Of a stretch of 64,000 nucleotides of DNA, positions 25,948 through 34,812 are shown piece by piece; position 1 is the first letter of the stretch; every line of letters starts with the position of its first letter. The stretch is taken from NCBI RefSeq assembly GCF_000717245.1, contig NZ_JNYQ01000010.1:202058-266057 (forward strand). Reading direction: 5' to 3'. The translations under genes and the position numbers were made by a program. The notes beneath the pieces are model-generated. The model searched no databases, had not been told where the DNA came from, and saw only the letters and a list, made by a program, of their open reading frames with translations. The stretch is from Kitasatospora papulosa. Its GTDB lineage: Bacteria > Actinomycetota > Actinomycetes > Streptomycetales > Streptomycetaceae.

Positions 25948-27114
25948 ATGAGTACCGAAGCGCGACGCGCTCCAGTCCCGCCCCGACCGGCCGGCCCGCC
26001 CCTCATACCCGGCAGCGCCCCCGTTCCCGCGGCCCCGCCCTCCGGATCCGTACCTCCCGGCCCGCCCTCGGAACCCGGACCACCGGCCCGGCGTCCCGAG
26101 ACCGGACCACCGGCCCCTCGTCCCGAACCGCCGGTGGAAACGACCACCCGTCTCAGGCCCGTACCGCCCGTACCGGCCGCACCGCCCGCCGGGCACCCCG
26201 GGCCGCCGCCACCGCCCCCCGCCACCAGGCGCAGGCCCGTCGGCGCCGTGGACCTCACCCCGCGCCCGGGCGCCGCCCCGCCCCCGCCGTACGCGTACCA
26301 CCCGTACGCCGCCGAGACCCCCGTCGAGACCACCACCCGGCTGCGCCCCGTCAAGGCCGGGAACCCCGTCAGGACGATGGCGGCGGCCGTCTGCGCCGTG
26401 CTCGGCCTCGGACTGGTCGGAGGCGCGGTCACCGGCAGATGGCTCACCGGTGACTCCGCCGCCGAGCCGGGTGCCGGCAGCGCGTACACCGTGGGCCGCT
26501 CCGCCTGGCACACCGTGCCCGTCGACTCCCTCTTCCCGCGCACCCTCAAGGGCGACGGCGCGGGCCCGGGAGCCACCGACCGCGTGTGGACCAGGGTCGC
26601 CGTCGCCGCTGACGGCGGCTGTGCGGCGGGCCTGGACCCGCTGCTGCTCAAGACGCTCCGGCCGGTCGGCTGCGAACGCCTCGTGCGCGCCACCTACACC
26701 GACGCCACCCGCAGCAGCGTCACCACCGTCGGCATGGTCTTCACCGAGGGCGACGCCGAGGCGATGGGCGCGCTCGACACCCGGTTCACCACCCAGCACC
26801 TCGCCGCCCGGGCCGATCTCATGCCGCGTACCTACCCGGCCGAGGGCACCGTCGCCGCGGGCTTCGGCGAGCAGCAGCGCGCCAGTTGGACGGTGCACGT
26901 CCTGACCGAGGTGCCCGTCGTCGTGTTCGCCGTCTCCGGCTTCGCCGACGGCCGGGCGGTCGCCGAACCGCAGCCCGCGGCCGAGGCCATGGCCGCCGAC
27001 GCCACGAACGCCGTCGCCCAGGCAGGGCTCGGCCACGAGGCGAAGGGCATCGCCGACCGGGTGGAGCGCACGCTGCGCAGGACCGTCACCGACCTCACGG
27101 AGAAGCCGGAATGA
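25948..27114 (+). CDS. Proline-rich single-pass membrane protein upstream of mycosin
   Basis: 388 residues. About 145 proline-rich residues containing two copies of PVETTTRLRPV and many PP pairs are followed by one membrane helix (AAAVCAVLGLGLVGGAVTG). The outer domain of about 200 residues has no motif that I recognise. AGGGGGGA precedes the ATG. It overlaps the protease gene by ATGA. The pattern of cytoplasmic proline-rich part, one helix and outer domain resembles accessory proteins of type VII secretion loci, but no ESX structural gene is present here. Confidence 0.72.
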   Translation: MSTEARRAPVPPRPAGPPLIPGSAPVPAAPPSGSVPPGPPSEPGPPARRPETGPPAPRPEPPVETTTRLRPVPPVPAAPPAGHPGPPPPPPATRRRPVGAVDLTPRPGAAPPPPYAYHPYAAETPVETTTRLRPVKAGNPVRTMAAAVCAVLGLGLVGGAVTGRWLTGDSAAEPGAGSAYTVGRSAWHTVPVDSLFPRTLKGDGAGPGATDRVWTRVAVAADGGCAAGLDPLLLKTLRPVGCERLVRATYTDATRSSVTTVGMVFTEGDAEAMGALDTRFTTQHLAARADLMPRTYPAEGTVAAGFGEQQRASWTVHVLTEVPVVVFAVSGFADGRAVAEPQPAAEAMAADATNAVAQAGLGHEAKGIADRVERTLRRTVTDLTEKPE

Positions 27115-28328
27115 CCCGTCCCCGCCGGTCCAGGGCGCTCGCCGCCGTGACCGCGGCCACCGCCTTCGCGCTGCTGCCCGCCGTCCCGGCCCACGCGGAC
27201 GCCATCCGCGACCAGCAGTGGGGCCTGGAGGCCCTCCACACCGGCGCCGCCTGGCAGACCACCCGGGGCAAGGGCATCACGGTCGCGGTCCTGGACACGG
27301 GCGTCGACGACGAACACCCCGACCTCGCCGGCCAGGTGCTCCCGGGCAAGGACCTCATCGGCTTCGGAGCCGAACGCGGCGACGGGTCCTGGGCCCTGCA
27401 CGGCACCGCCATGGCCGGCATCATCGCCGGCCGCGGGAACGGCCCCGGGCGGGGCGACGGTGTGCTCGGCGTCGCCCCGGAGGCGAAGATCCTGCCCGTG
27501 CGGGTGATCCTCGAATCCGGTGACCCGTCGCGCTCCAAGGCCCGTGAGTCACGCGGGACGGCGCTGGCCGACGGCATCCGCTGGGCGACCGACCACGGTG
27601 CCGACGTCATCAACCTCTCCCTGGGGGACGACAGCGAGTCCGCCCACCCGGAGCCGGGTGAGGACGCCGCCGTGCAGTACGCGCTCGGCAAGGGCGTGGC
27701 GGTCGTCGCCTCCGCCGGCAACAGCGGGGACAAGGGCGACCGGGCCTCCTACCCTGCCGCCTACCCCGGTGTGATCGCCGCCGCCGCCGTCGACAGGTAC
27801 GGCACCCACGCGGCCTTCTCCACCCGGCGCTGGTACGCCACCGTCAGCGCGCCCGGGGTCGACATCGTCGTCCCCAACCCCGACGGGCACTACTACATCG
27901 AGTGGGGAACCTCCGCCGCGTCGGCCTACGTCTCCGGGGCCGTCGCCCTCGTACGCGCCGCACACCCGGGTCTTACGCCCGCGCAGATCAAGACCCTGCT
28001 CACGGACACCGCCGGCAACGCGCCCGAGGGTGGCCGCGACGACGCCAGGGGCTACGGACTGGTCGACCCCGCCGCCGCCATAGCGGCAGGGGCGAAGCCA
28101 CGCTCCGACGACCTGGGCGCGCGGGCAGCCGAAGCGGCCTACGGCAAGCGGTACTTCGGTTCGGGCCCCGACCCGGAGAAGGAGGAGGGGAAGCCCGCCG
28201 GGTGGCTGGCCCCCTCGGCGGGCGGCCTCGGAGCCGTCCTCCTCGCCCTGGCCGTCGTGCTGTGGCGCGGAAGGAACAACGGCGGGCGGTCCGGCGGCGC
28301 CCCGTTCCCCGCAGGCCCCTACCGCTGA
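27111..28328 (+). CDS. Mycosin-like (type VII secretion-associated) serine protease
   Basis: A 405-residue subtilisin-fold (S8) protease. Signal peptide over residues 1-29 (ending AHA), catalytic Asp62 in VLDTGVDDEHPD, His97 in LHGTAMAGI, oxyanion Asn in SAGNSG and Ser268 in WGTSAASAYVSG. A C-terminal helix (GGLGAVLLALAVVLW) anchors it in the membrane, as in mycosins. It is translationally coupled to the proline-rich membrane protein. In mycobacteria mycosins stabilise the ESX membrane complex; here it lies away from any visible ESX cluster, so its partner is unclear. Confidence 0.88.
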   Translation: MTRPRRSRALAAVTAATAFALLPAVPAHADAIRDQQWGLEALHTGAAWQTTRGKGITVAVLDTGVDDEHPDLAGQVLPGKDLIGFGAERGDGSWALHGTAMAGIIAGRGNGPGRGDGVLGVAPEAKILPVRVILESGDPSRSKARESRGTALADGIRWATDHGADVINLSLGDDSESAHPEPGEDAAVQYALGKGVAVVASAGNSGDKGDRASYPAAYPGVIAAAAVDRYGTHAAFSTRRWYATVSAPGVDIVVPNPDGHYYIEWGTSAASAYVSGAVALVRAAHPGLTPAQIKTLLTDTAGNAPEGGRDDARGYGLVDPAAAIAAGAKPRSDDLGARAAEAAYGKRYFGSGPDPEKEEGKPAGWLAPSAGGLGAVLLALAVVLWRGRNNGGRSGGAPFPAGPYR

Positions 28329-28357
28329 GCGGACCGCGTCCGGCACCCCGGCCGGTC

Positions 28358-29263
28358 TCAGCCCGCCGCGGCCACCGCACCGGTCACGCCCACCGCCGCC
28401 TTCGCGACGGACTCGACGAGAGCGATGCCCGCCTCCTTCGTCGCGTGGCCGCGCGAAAGGACCGCCACCAGCACGGTGTGACCGCCGCTCTCCACCCGGC
28501 CGATGCTGTTGACGTCCCACAGCCCCGTCGTCGTCCGGGGCATCCAGCCGTTCTTCAGCACCGCGCCGGTGCCCGCTGCGGACACCCCCCACCGCTGGTC
28601 CGCCTCCACCTGGCCCATCAGCTCCGTCAGGTACGCGCGCGAGGCCGCCGACAGCTCCGAATCCGTCCCGGACACCGCCTCCAGCAGCCGCACCTGGTCG
28701 GCTGCCGTGGTCCGGGTGAGCCCCCACGCGTGGGCCGCCCTCGTCGCGGTCAGCCCCAGCCGCCCGTTGGCCGCGTCGAGCCCCTCCTCCCCGCCGATCA
28801 CCTTGAGCAGCTCGGTGGCCGAGGTGTTGTCGCTGCGCCTGATCATGGCCTCCGCGTACGCCTGCTCCGCGCCGTTCAGCTGACGGCCCTCGTCCTGTGC
28901 CAGGAGCAGCAGGGCCGCCAGGATGTCGACCTTGACGATGCTGGCGGTGTCGTACGCCTCGTCCCCGTACGCGGCACCCGCGCCGCTCTCCGTGTCCAGC
29001 ACGGCCACCGACACGTCGGCGCCGTCCGCCAGGGGTGCCAGCGCGTCGGCCAGCTCCGCGTCGAGATCCACCTGGGGCTCCTCGCTCCGGCCCGCCTCGG
29101 CCGGCGGGCTCGACGCGGACGATACGGCGGCCACGGAAGCGGCCGCGTCATCCGACGGGCGACCCACCAGATACGCACCTCCCGCGGCGGAACCGGCCAG
29201 CAGGACGGCGGCGGCGGTCACCAGGCCGGACAGCGCCGGCCCACGTGTTCTGTGACGGGACAT
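28358..29263 (-). CDS. Secreted serine hydrolase, class A beta-lactamase fold
   Basis: 301 residues with an N-terminal membrane anchor or signal (residues 10-33). Catalytic Ser108 and Lys111 in TASIVKVDIL, the SDN-type triad in IRRSDNTSA (144-146) and LKNGW where lactamases have KTG. The weak third motif and absence of the omega-loop signature suggest a peptidase or esterase rather than an antibiotic-inactivating enzyme. Monocistronic, divergent from the SseB-like gene. Confidence 0.83.
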   Translation of the reverse strand: MSRHRTRGPALSGLVTAAAVLLAGSAAGGAYLVGRPSDDAAASVAAVSSASSPPAEAGRSEEPQVDLDAELADALAPLADGADVSVAVLDTESGAGAAYGDEAYDTASIVKVDILAALLLLAQDEGRQLNGAEQAYAEAMIRRSDNTSATELLKVIGGEEGLDAANGRLGLTATRAAHAWGLTRTTAADQVRLLEAVSGTDSELSAASRAYLTELMGQVEADQRWGVSAAGTGAVLKNGWMPRTTTGLWDVNSIGRVESGGHTVLVAVLSRGHATKEAGIALVESVAKAAVGVTGAVAAAG

Positions 29264-29349
29264 GTGCCGGACGCCAGGCAGCGTGGCCGGCAGCAGCCTG
29301 TGCCCGACCTGTCGCCGAGGTGAGAGGACCGACCCACTACGCTCGTCGT

Positions 29350-30114
29350 GTGGCGCTCAAGAACATCCCGGACCCCGGTTTCTCCGACGACGACGGCACC
29401 GCCTCGCCCGAACTGACGGCGGCCCTCGCCGCCTGGGCCGAGGACCGGACGGCCGTCGGACCCGTCCTCGCGGCACTGCGCGGAGCCCGGCTGCTCGTGC
29501 CGGTCGTCGCCGTGCTGGGGGAGGTCGAGGAGGGCAGCGAAGCCGGCGGGAAGGATGGCGGCGGACGACGGGGAGCCGGGCTGCGCCGCGAGAAGACCAG
29601 CGACATGGCCGTGCCGACGCTCCAGGCGGGCGACCGGCGCGCCCTGCCGGCCTTCACCTCCACCGACTCGCTGGCCCGCTGGGACCCGCAGGCGCGCCCC
29701 GTCGCCGTACCCCTGCACCAGGCGCTGCAGGCCGCCGCGCACGAGAAGGCGGACACGGTGGTGCTCGACCTCGCCGGGCCCGTCGCCTTCGAGCTGACCG
29801 GACCGGTGCTGCTGGCCCTGGCCGAGAACCGGGCCAGCGCGGACCCGCTCGACGACCCCGCGGTCGTCGAGGCGGTGCGGGAGGCCGTGGCCGCCGAGCC
29901 CGCGGTGCTGCGTGCCCACCTGGGCCCCGGCGCGGCCGACGGCACCCTCGCACTGGTCCTCGCGCCCGACGCCGTGGTCGCGGAGGCCGCCCGCCGGGTC
30001 GCCGACGCGCTCTCCGGCAGCGAGGTCCTGCGGGCCCGGCTGGTGCGCGGCATCGACCTGGCGCTGCTGCCGGCCGATGCCGAGGCTCCCGGCGCGCCCC
30101 TGTTCACCCGCTGA
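29350..30114 (+). CDS. SseB-family protein
   Basis: 254 residues, SseB domains at both ends: ELTAALAAWAEDRTAVGPVL with LRGARLLVPVVAVL, and DMAVPTLQAGDRRALPAFTS. The name comes from E. coli SseB (serine sensitivity enhancing); the biochemical role is unknown. The GTG at 29350 has no ribosome-binding site, and a TACGCT hexamer ends 6 nt before it, so the mRNA may be leaderless. Convergent with the DUF1844 gene. Confidence 0.82.
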   Translation: MALKNIPDPGFSDDDGTASPELTAALAAWAEDRTAVGPVLAALRGARLLVPVVAVLGEVEEGSEAGGKDGGGRRGAGLRREKTSDMAVPTLQAGDRRALPAFTSTDSLARWDPQARPVAVPLHQALQAAAHEKADTVVLDLAGPVAFELTGPVLLALAENRASADPLDDPAVVEAVREAVAAEPAVLRAHLGPGAADGTLALVLAPDAVVAEAARRVADALSGSEVLRARLVRGIDLALLPADAEAPGAPLFTR

Positions 30115-30121
30115 CGCACGC

Positions 30122-30152
30122 GAGCCCGCCACCTGTCGCAGGCGGCGGGCTC
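30122..30152. terminator. Bidirectional terminator
   Basis: Fourteen-bp stem GAGCCCGCCACCTG / CAGGCGGCGGGCTC with one mismatch and a 3-nt loop, in the 65-bp gap between convergent genes. Confidence 0.8.
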
Positions 30153-30179
30153 TCCGGGGCCGTGGTCCCGGCCGGAGGA

Positions 30180-30545
30180 TCAGCCGTAGACCGGGCCGGT
30201 GTACTTCTCGCCCGGGCCGTGGCCGGGCTCGTCCGGTACGAGCGAGGCCTCCCGGAAGGCCAGCTGCAGCGACTTCAGGCCGTCGCGCAGCGGGGAGGCG
30301 TGGAACGTGCTGATCTCGGTCGCGCTCGCGTCGAGGAGCCCGGCCAGCGCCTGGACCAGCTTGCGGGCCTCGTCCAGATCCTTGTGCTGCTCGCCCTCCT
30401 CGGTCAGGCCGAGCTTCACGGCCGCCGCGCTCATCAGATTGACGGCGACGGTCACGATCACCTCGACCGCGGGGACCTCCGCGATGTCGCGGGCCATGTC
30501 GTCGAAGCCGGGGTTCTCGGTGCTGGGAGTGGTCGCGTCGCTCAT
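30180..30545 (-). CDS. DUF1844 family protein
   Basis: 121 residues. Conserved helices VEVIVTVAVNLMSAAAVKLG and KLVQALAGLLDA are the core of DUF1844. The family is widespread in actinobacteria next to infC, as here. No function is known. No signal peptide; the helices are amphipathic, so it may be a small soluble or membrane-associated protein. Confidence 0.85.
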   Translation of the reverse strand: MSDATTPSTENPGFDDMARDIAEVPAVEVIVTVAVNLMSAAAVKLGLTEEGEQHKDLDEARKLVQALAGLLDASATEISTFHASPLRDGLKSLQLAFREASLVPDEPGHGPGEKYTGPVYG

Positions 30546-30602
30546 GCCCCACACGATAAGGCCAGGCCACGCGCGCCCCTCCCGCGGGACGGGGCGGAGC
30601 AC

Positions 30603-30934
30603 GGGATTAGCGCACGCGCGAGCGGGCTGCTAACCTTGTGTAACGACCGGCCGGACACCTGTGTGACCGGCCCACAAGTGGAGGCTCCGATCTCCCACCT
30701 GACCGTCCTCCGGGACGGCGGGTCACCGGTCAGGTGGCAGCCATCGTTCCGTACGGACGATGGGGCCGCCCGATTGCGCCCCGCGGTTGCACGCGGCGGT
30801 GTTCCGGTAGTTCCAGGAGCCCCGCCTGTGTCCCGTCCGGGGCATTTTTGGTATCCCGGCTCGGTTGGTCTTTACACAAAAGACGTTACGCGGCTGTCCG
30901 CCAGGCGGTCGCGTGGTGCTACCGAGGAGGATCC
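30603..30934 (+). promoter_or_regulatory. infC leader with attenuator-like structure
   Basis: Long untranslated leader. A possible promoter is TTAGCG (30607-30612) and TAACCT (30631-30636), 18 nt apart. CCACCTGACCG (30695-30705) pairs exactly with 30727-30737 and encloses CCGTCC-TCCG-GGACGG; a second hairpin centres near 30750. GCCCCG (30819-30824) pairs with CGGGGC (30838-30843) and is followed by ATTTTT, a textbook intrinsic terminator. This suggests attenuation of the infC-rpmI-rplT operon, perhaps by L20 or IF3; the regulator is inferred. Confidence 0.55.
30819..30849 (+). terminator. Attenuator hairpin before infC
   Basis: Six-bp G/C stem with a 13-nt loop, followed by five T residues, 86 nt before the infC start. 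One of the few U-tract terminators in this GC-rich window. Confidence 0.6.
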
Positions 30935-31597
30935 ATCAGCGCCGAGCCCCGTATCAACGACCGGATTCGCGTTCCCGAGGTGCGACTTGTCGGTCCCAGC
31001 GGCGAGCAGGTCGGGATTGTCCCGCTTGCCAAGGCCCTGGAGCTCGCACAGGAGTACGACCTCGACCTGGTCGAGGTGGCGGCGACAGCCCGTCCCCCCG
31101 TGTGCAAGCTCATGGACTACGGGAAGTTCAAGTACGAGTCGGCCATGAAGGCCCGTGAGGCGCGCAAGAACCAGGCGCACACGGTCATCAAGGAAATGAA
31201 GCTCCGGCCGAAGATCGACCCGCACGACTACGACACCAAGAAGGGTCACGTCGTCCGGTTCCTCAAGCAGGGGGACAAGGTCAAGATCACGATCATGTTC
31301 CGTGGTCGTGAGCAGTCCCGCCCCGAGCTGGGCTTCCGACTGCTCCAGCGTCTGGCTTCGGATGTCGAGGAACTCGGCTTCATCGAGTCGAACCCGAAGC
31401 AGGACGGCCGGAACATGATCATGGTTCTGGGCCCGCACAAGAAGAAGACCGAAGCCATGGCCGAAGCCCGTGAGGCCCAGGCCGCCCGCAAGGCGGAGCG
31501 TCAGGGACCGACCCCCGACGCCGAGCCCGAGGGTGACACCGCTGAGGCTCCGGCCGCAGCGGCCGAGGCTCCGGCCGAGACACCTTCCGAGGCGTGA
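30935..31597 (+). CDS. infC: Translation initiation factor IF-3
   Basis: 220 residues. IF3 binds the 30S subunit and keeps start-codon selection accurate. N-domain INDRIRVPEVRLVGPSGEQ, linker YGKFKYESAMKAREARKN, C-domain KGHVVRFLKQGDKVKITIMF and ESNPKQDGRNMIMVLGP. An Ala/Glu/Pro-rich tail of about 30 residues is added. No ATG/GTG/TTG lies at the right place; AGGAGG is followed by ATC at 30935, giving ISAEPRIND. IF3 genes classically use such rare starts for autoregulation. Confidence 0.93.
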   Translation: MSAEPRINDRIRVPEVRLVGPSGEQVGIVPLAKALELAQEYDLDLVEVAATARPPVCKLMDYGKFKYESAMKAREARKNQAHTVIKEMKLRPKIDPHDYDTKKGHVVRFLKQGDKVKITIMFRGREQSRPELGFRLLQRLASDVEELGFIESNPKQDGRNMIMVLGPHKKKTEAMAEAREAQAARKAERQGPTPDAEPEGDTAEAPAAAAEAPAETPSEA

Positions 31598-31600
31598 CCT

Positions 31601-31628
31601 CCGGGGGCAGCCATCCAGGCGCCCCCGG
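31601..31628 (+). promoter_or_regulatory. Intercistronic hairpin infC-rpmI
   Basis: CCGGGGGC pairs exactly with GCCCCCGG. No U-tract follows, so a role in mRNA stability or partial termination is more likely than full termination. Confidence 0.45.
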
Positions 31629-31717
31629 GTCCCTCGGGAACCACCCAAAGATCTGACGCCCCTGCAGTCCGGTGCCCGCACCGTGAGGGGCGCCACTGAC
31701 GAGGAGATAACGGCGCG

Positions 31718-31912
31718 ATGCCGAAGAACAAGACGCACAGCGGTGCCAGCAAGCGCTTCAAGATCACCGGCTCCGGCAAGGTGCTCCGCGAGAGGGCCGG
31801 CAAGCGCCACCTGCTCGAGCACAAGTCGTCCAAGAAGACCCGCTCGCTGACCGGCACGGTCGTCGTGGCTCCGGCCGACGCCAAGAAGATCAAGAAGCTT
31901 CTCGGCAAGTGA
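31718..31912 (+). CDS. rpmI: Ribosomal protein L35
   Basis: 64 residues, highly basic: MPKNKTHSGASKRFKITGSG and HLLEHKSSKKTRSL are canonical bL35. GAGGAG lies upstream of the ATG. Between infC and rplT in the universal order. Confidence 0.97.
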   Translation: MPKNKTHSGASKRFKITGSGKVLRERAGKRHLLEHKSSKKTRSLTGTVVVAPADAKKIKKLLGK

Positions 31913-31918
31913 GGCGCG

Positions 31919-31939
31919 GCCTCCGGTGAACCCGGAGGC
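31919..31939 (+). promoter_or_regulatory. Intercistronic hairpin rpmI-rplT
   Basis: GCCTCCGG (31919-31926) pairs with CCGGAGGC (31932-31939), 5-nt loop, just after the L35 stop. Possibly a processing or mild attenuation signal. Confidence 0.4.
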
Positions 31940-32024
31940 GCCCTCGATCCGACCGGGACCTATTCGTTTCCGGGTCGGGTGAGTCTGACTTCCGACCACC
32001 CGGCCCCGCTGCAAGGAGTTAAAA

Positions 32025-32408
32025 GTGGCACGCGTCAAGCGGGCAGTAAACGCCCACAAGAAGCGCCGGGCGATCCTCGAGGCCGCCAGCGGTTACCGCG
32101 GTCAGCGTTCGCGCCTGTACCGCAAGGCCAAGGAGCAGGTCACCCACTCCCTGGTCTACAACTACAACGACCGCAAGAAGCGCAAGGGCGACTTCCGTCA
32201 GCTCTGGATCCAGCGCATCAACGCGGCCGCTCGCCAGAACGGCATGACGTACAACCGCCTCATCCAGGGTCTGAAGGCCGCCAACATCGAGGTGGACCGC
32301 AAGATCCTGGCCGAGCTCGCGGTCAACGACGCCAACGCGTTCGCCGCCCTCGTCGAGGTCGCCCAGAAGGCCCTCCCGAGCGACGTCAACGCCCCGAAGG
32401 CCGCCTGA
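32025..32408 (+). CDS. rplT: Ribosomal protein L20
   Basis: 127 residues starting at GTG with AAGGAG 6 nt upstream. ARVKRAVNAHKKRRAILE, GYRGQRSRLYRKAKEQV and LWIQRINAAARQNGMTYN are canonical bL20. L20 nucleates 50S assembly and in other bacteria represses its own operon by binding the leader. Confidence 0.97.
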   Translation: MARVKRAVNAHKKRRAILEAASGYRGQRSRLYRKAKEQVTHSLVYNYNDRKKRKGDFRQLWIQRINAAARQNGMTYNRLIQGLKAANIEVDRKILAELAVNDANAFAALVEVAQKALPSDVNAPKAA

Positions 32409-32436
32409 TCCAGGCCGCACTTCCGAGCGCTCCGAG

Positions 32437-32471
32437 CCGGACCCGCAGGCGCATGCCGTCTGCGGGTCCGG
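32437..32471 (+). terminator. Terminator of the infC-rpmI-rplT operon
   Basis: CCGGACCCGCAG (32437-32448) and its perfect complement (32460-32471), 11-nt loop. Confidence 0.8.
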
Positions 32472-32506
32472 TGCGTTGCACCACGTGCCGCGTACGTCGT
32501 CAGCCG

Positions 32507-32552
32507 TACGCGGAGAAACGTACGCAGAGAAGCTGACATACGCAGAGAGGCT
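32507..32552 (+). repeat. Three imperfect direct repeats before the methylase gene
   Basis: TACGCGGAGAAA, TACGCAGAGAAGCTGA and TACGCAGAGAGGCT lie at 14- and 18-bp steps and end just before the ATG of the rRNA methylase gene. They could be tandem regulator sites or a slippage product. Confidence 0.5.
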
Positions 32553-32563
32553 CGCCGCCGACC

Positions 32564-33403
<840 letters not shown>

Positions 33404-33543
33404 TCCCCGCCGGCACCCCACCGATCGATACGGGCCACACCCCGCCGGTGCCGGTCCGGAGGGTGTCGCCCGGCTGCTGACGCCTAGTAGGGTGACGAAC
33501 TCGGGGGCCCACTGCACCGGTTCGAGAGGTGGGGTACGGGAAG

Positions 33544-34698
33544 ATGGCTGTCGGCATGAGCAGGCCGCGAGCGACACACACGGCCGCCGTGCGCGCCCTC
33601 CCCGACGAGGCCGGCCTGAGCCGGACCGCCGGGGACCCCACTGCCGGCATCGACCCGGACGATCTGCCCGACGGTCTCGTCGTCGCCGACGAGAACGGCG
33701 AGGTCATCTGCTTCAACACGGCAGCGGCCCGGATCACCGCCACACCCCGGGAGTCCGCTCTCGGCACCTCCATCGGGCAGGCACTGCCCCTCGAGGACCT
33801 CAAGGGACGCCGCTGGTGGGACCTGACCGACCCCTACGGCGGCCTCGCCACCCGCGTCGGACAGCCGGAGCGCAACCTGCTGCTCCCCGGCGGCCGTGAG
33901 GTCCTGGTCTCCGCCCGGTACGTCCGCGAGAGCCCCACCGGCCCGGTCAGGCGTCTCGTCGTGTCCCTGCGCGGCACCGAGGCCCGCCGCCGCACCGAGC
34001 TCAGCCACGCCGAGCTGATCGCCACCGTCGCCCACGAGCTGCGCTCCCCGCTGACCTCGGTCAAGGGGTTCACCGCCACGCTCCTGGCCAAGTGGGAACG
34101 CTTCACCGACGACCAGAAGCGGCTGATGCTGGAGACCGTCGACGCCGACGCCAACCGGGTCACCCGGCTGATCGCCGAGCTGCTCGACATCTCCAGGATC
34201 GACTCCGGCCGGCTCGAGCTGCGCCGTCAGCCCGTGGACATCTCGGCCGCCGTCGAGCGCCACGTCCAGGCGCACACCGCGAACGGCCAGTCACCCGACC
34301 GCTTCCTCGTCCGCACCCGGCAGCCGCTGCCCGCGCTCTGGGCGGATCCGGACAAGGTCGACCAGGTGCTCGGCAACCTCCTCGAAAACGCGGTGCGCCA
34401 CGGCGAGGGAACCGTCACCATTGAGATCGCCCCTGCGCCCGCACCGGCGAAGAACGACGAGAGCGGAACGGCAGTCACCGTGAGCGACGAAGGTCCCGGC
34501 ATCCCCGAGGAGTCGATGGGCCGCGTCTTCACCCGGTTCTGGCGGGGCAGCAAGCGCGGCGGCACCGGGCTGGGCCTCTACATCGTGAAGGGCATCGTCG
34601 AGGCCCACGGCGGGACGATCACGGTCGACCGCGCGCCCGGCGGCGGCGCGGAATTCCGATTTATCCTGCCCGTGAGCGCGCCGGCCTACCTGGCCTGA
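33544..34698 (+). CDS. Cytoplasmic sensor histidine kinase
   Basis: 384 residues with no membrane helix. PAS domain at about 35-145 (LPDGLVVADENGEVICFNTA), HisKA with the phospho-accepting histidine in IATVAHELRSPLTSVKGF, and HATPase (N-box NLLENAVRHGEGTV, then DEGPGIPEE, FTRFWRGSKRGGTGLGLYIV). No response regulator gene is adjacent, so it is an orphan. ATG 33544 chosen over an in-frame GTG five codons upstream. Conserved beside pheST in Streptomyces. Confidence 0.9.
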   Translation: MAVGMSRPRATHTAAVRALPDEAGLSRTAGDPTAGIDPDDLPDGLVVADENGEVICFNTAAARITATPRESALGTSIGQALPLEDLKGRRWWDLTDPYGGLATRVGQPERNLLLPGGREVLVSARYVRESPTGPVRRLVVSLRGTEARRRTELSHAELIATVAHELRSPLTSVKGFTATLLAKWERFTDDQKRLMLETVDADANRVTRLIAELLDISRIDSGRLELRRQPVDISAAVERHVQAHTANGQSPDRFLVRTRQPLPALWADPDKVDQVLGNLLENAVRHGEGTVTIEIAPAPAPAKNDESGTAVTVSDEGPGIPEESMGRVFTRFWRGSKRGGTGLGLYIVKGIVEAHGGTITVDRAPGGGAEFRFILPVSAPAYLA

Positions 34699-34812
34699 GC
34701 GGCCCACGGGCTCCTTCGTCCCCCGGCGGCCCGTAGACTCGACTTTTGGCACCTTTGCGTCCTCAGTCGTCGAACCAGGGTCGCCACCAGCCAATCGGAA
34801 GCACGGGAAGAG

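Noticed and set aside
28358..29263. Antibiotic-inactivating beta-lactamase
   Set aside because: SxxK and SDN are present but the KTG and omega-loop motifs are not, so a resistance role is not supported.
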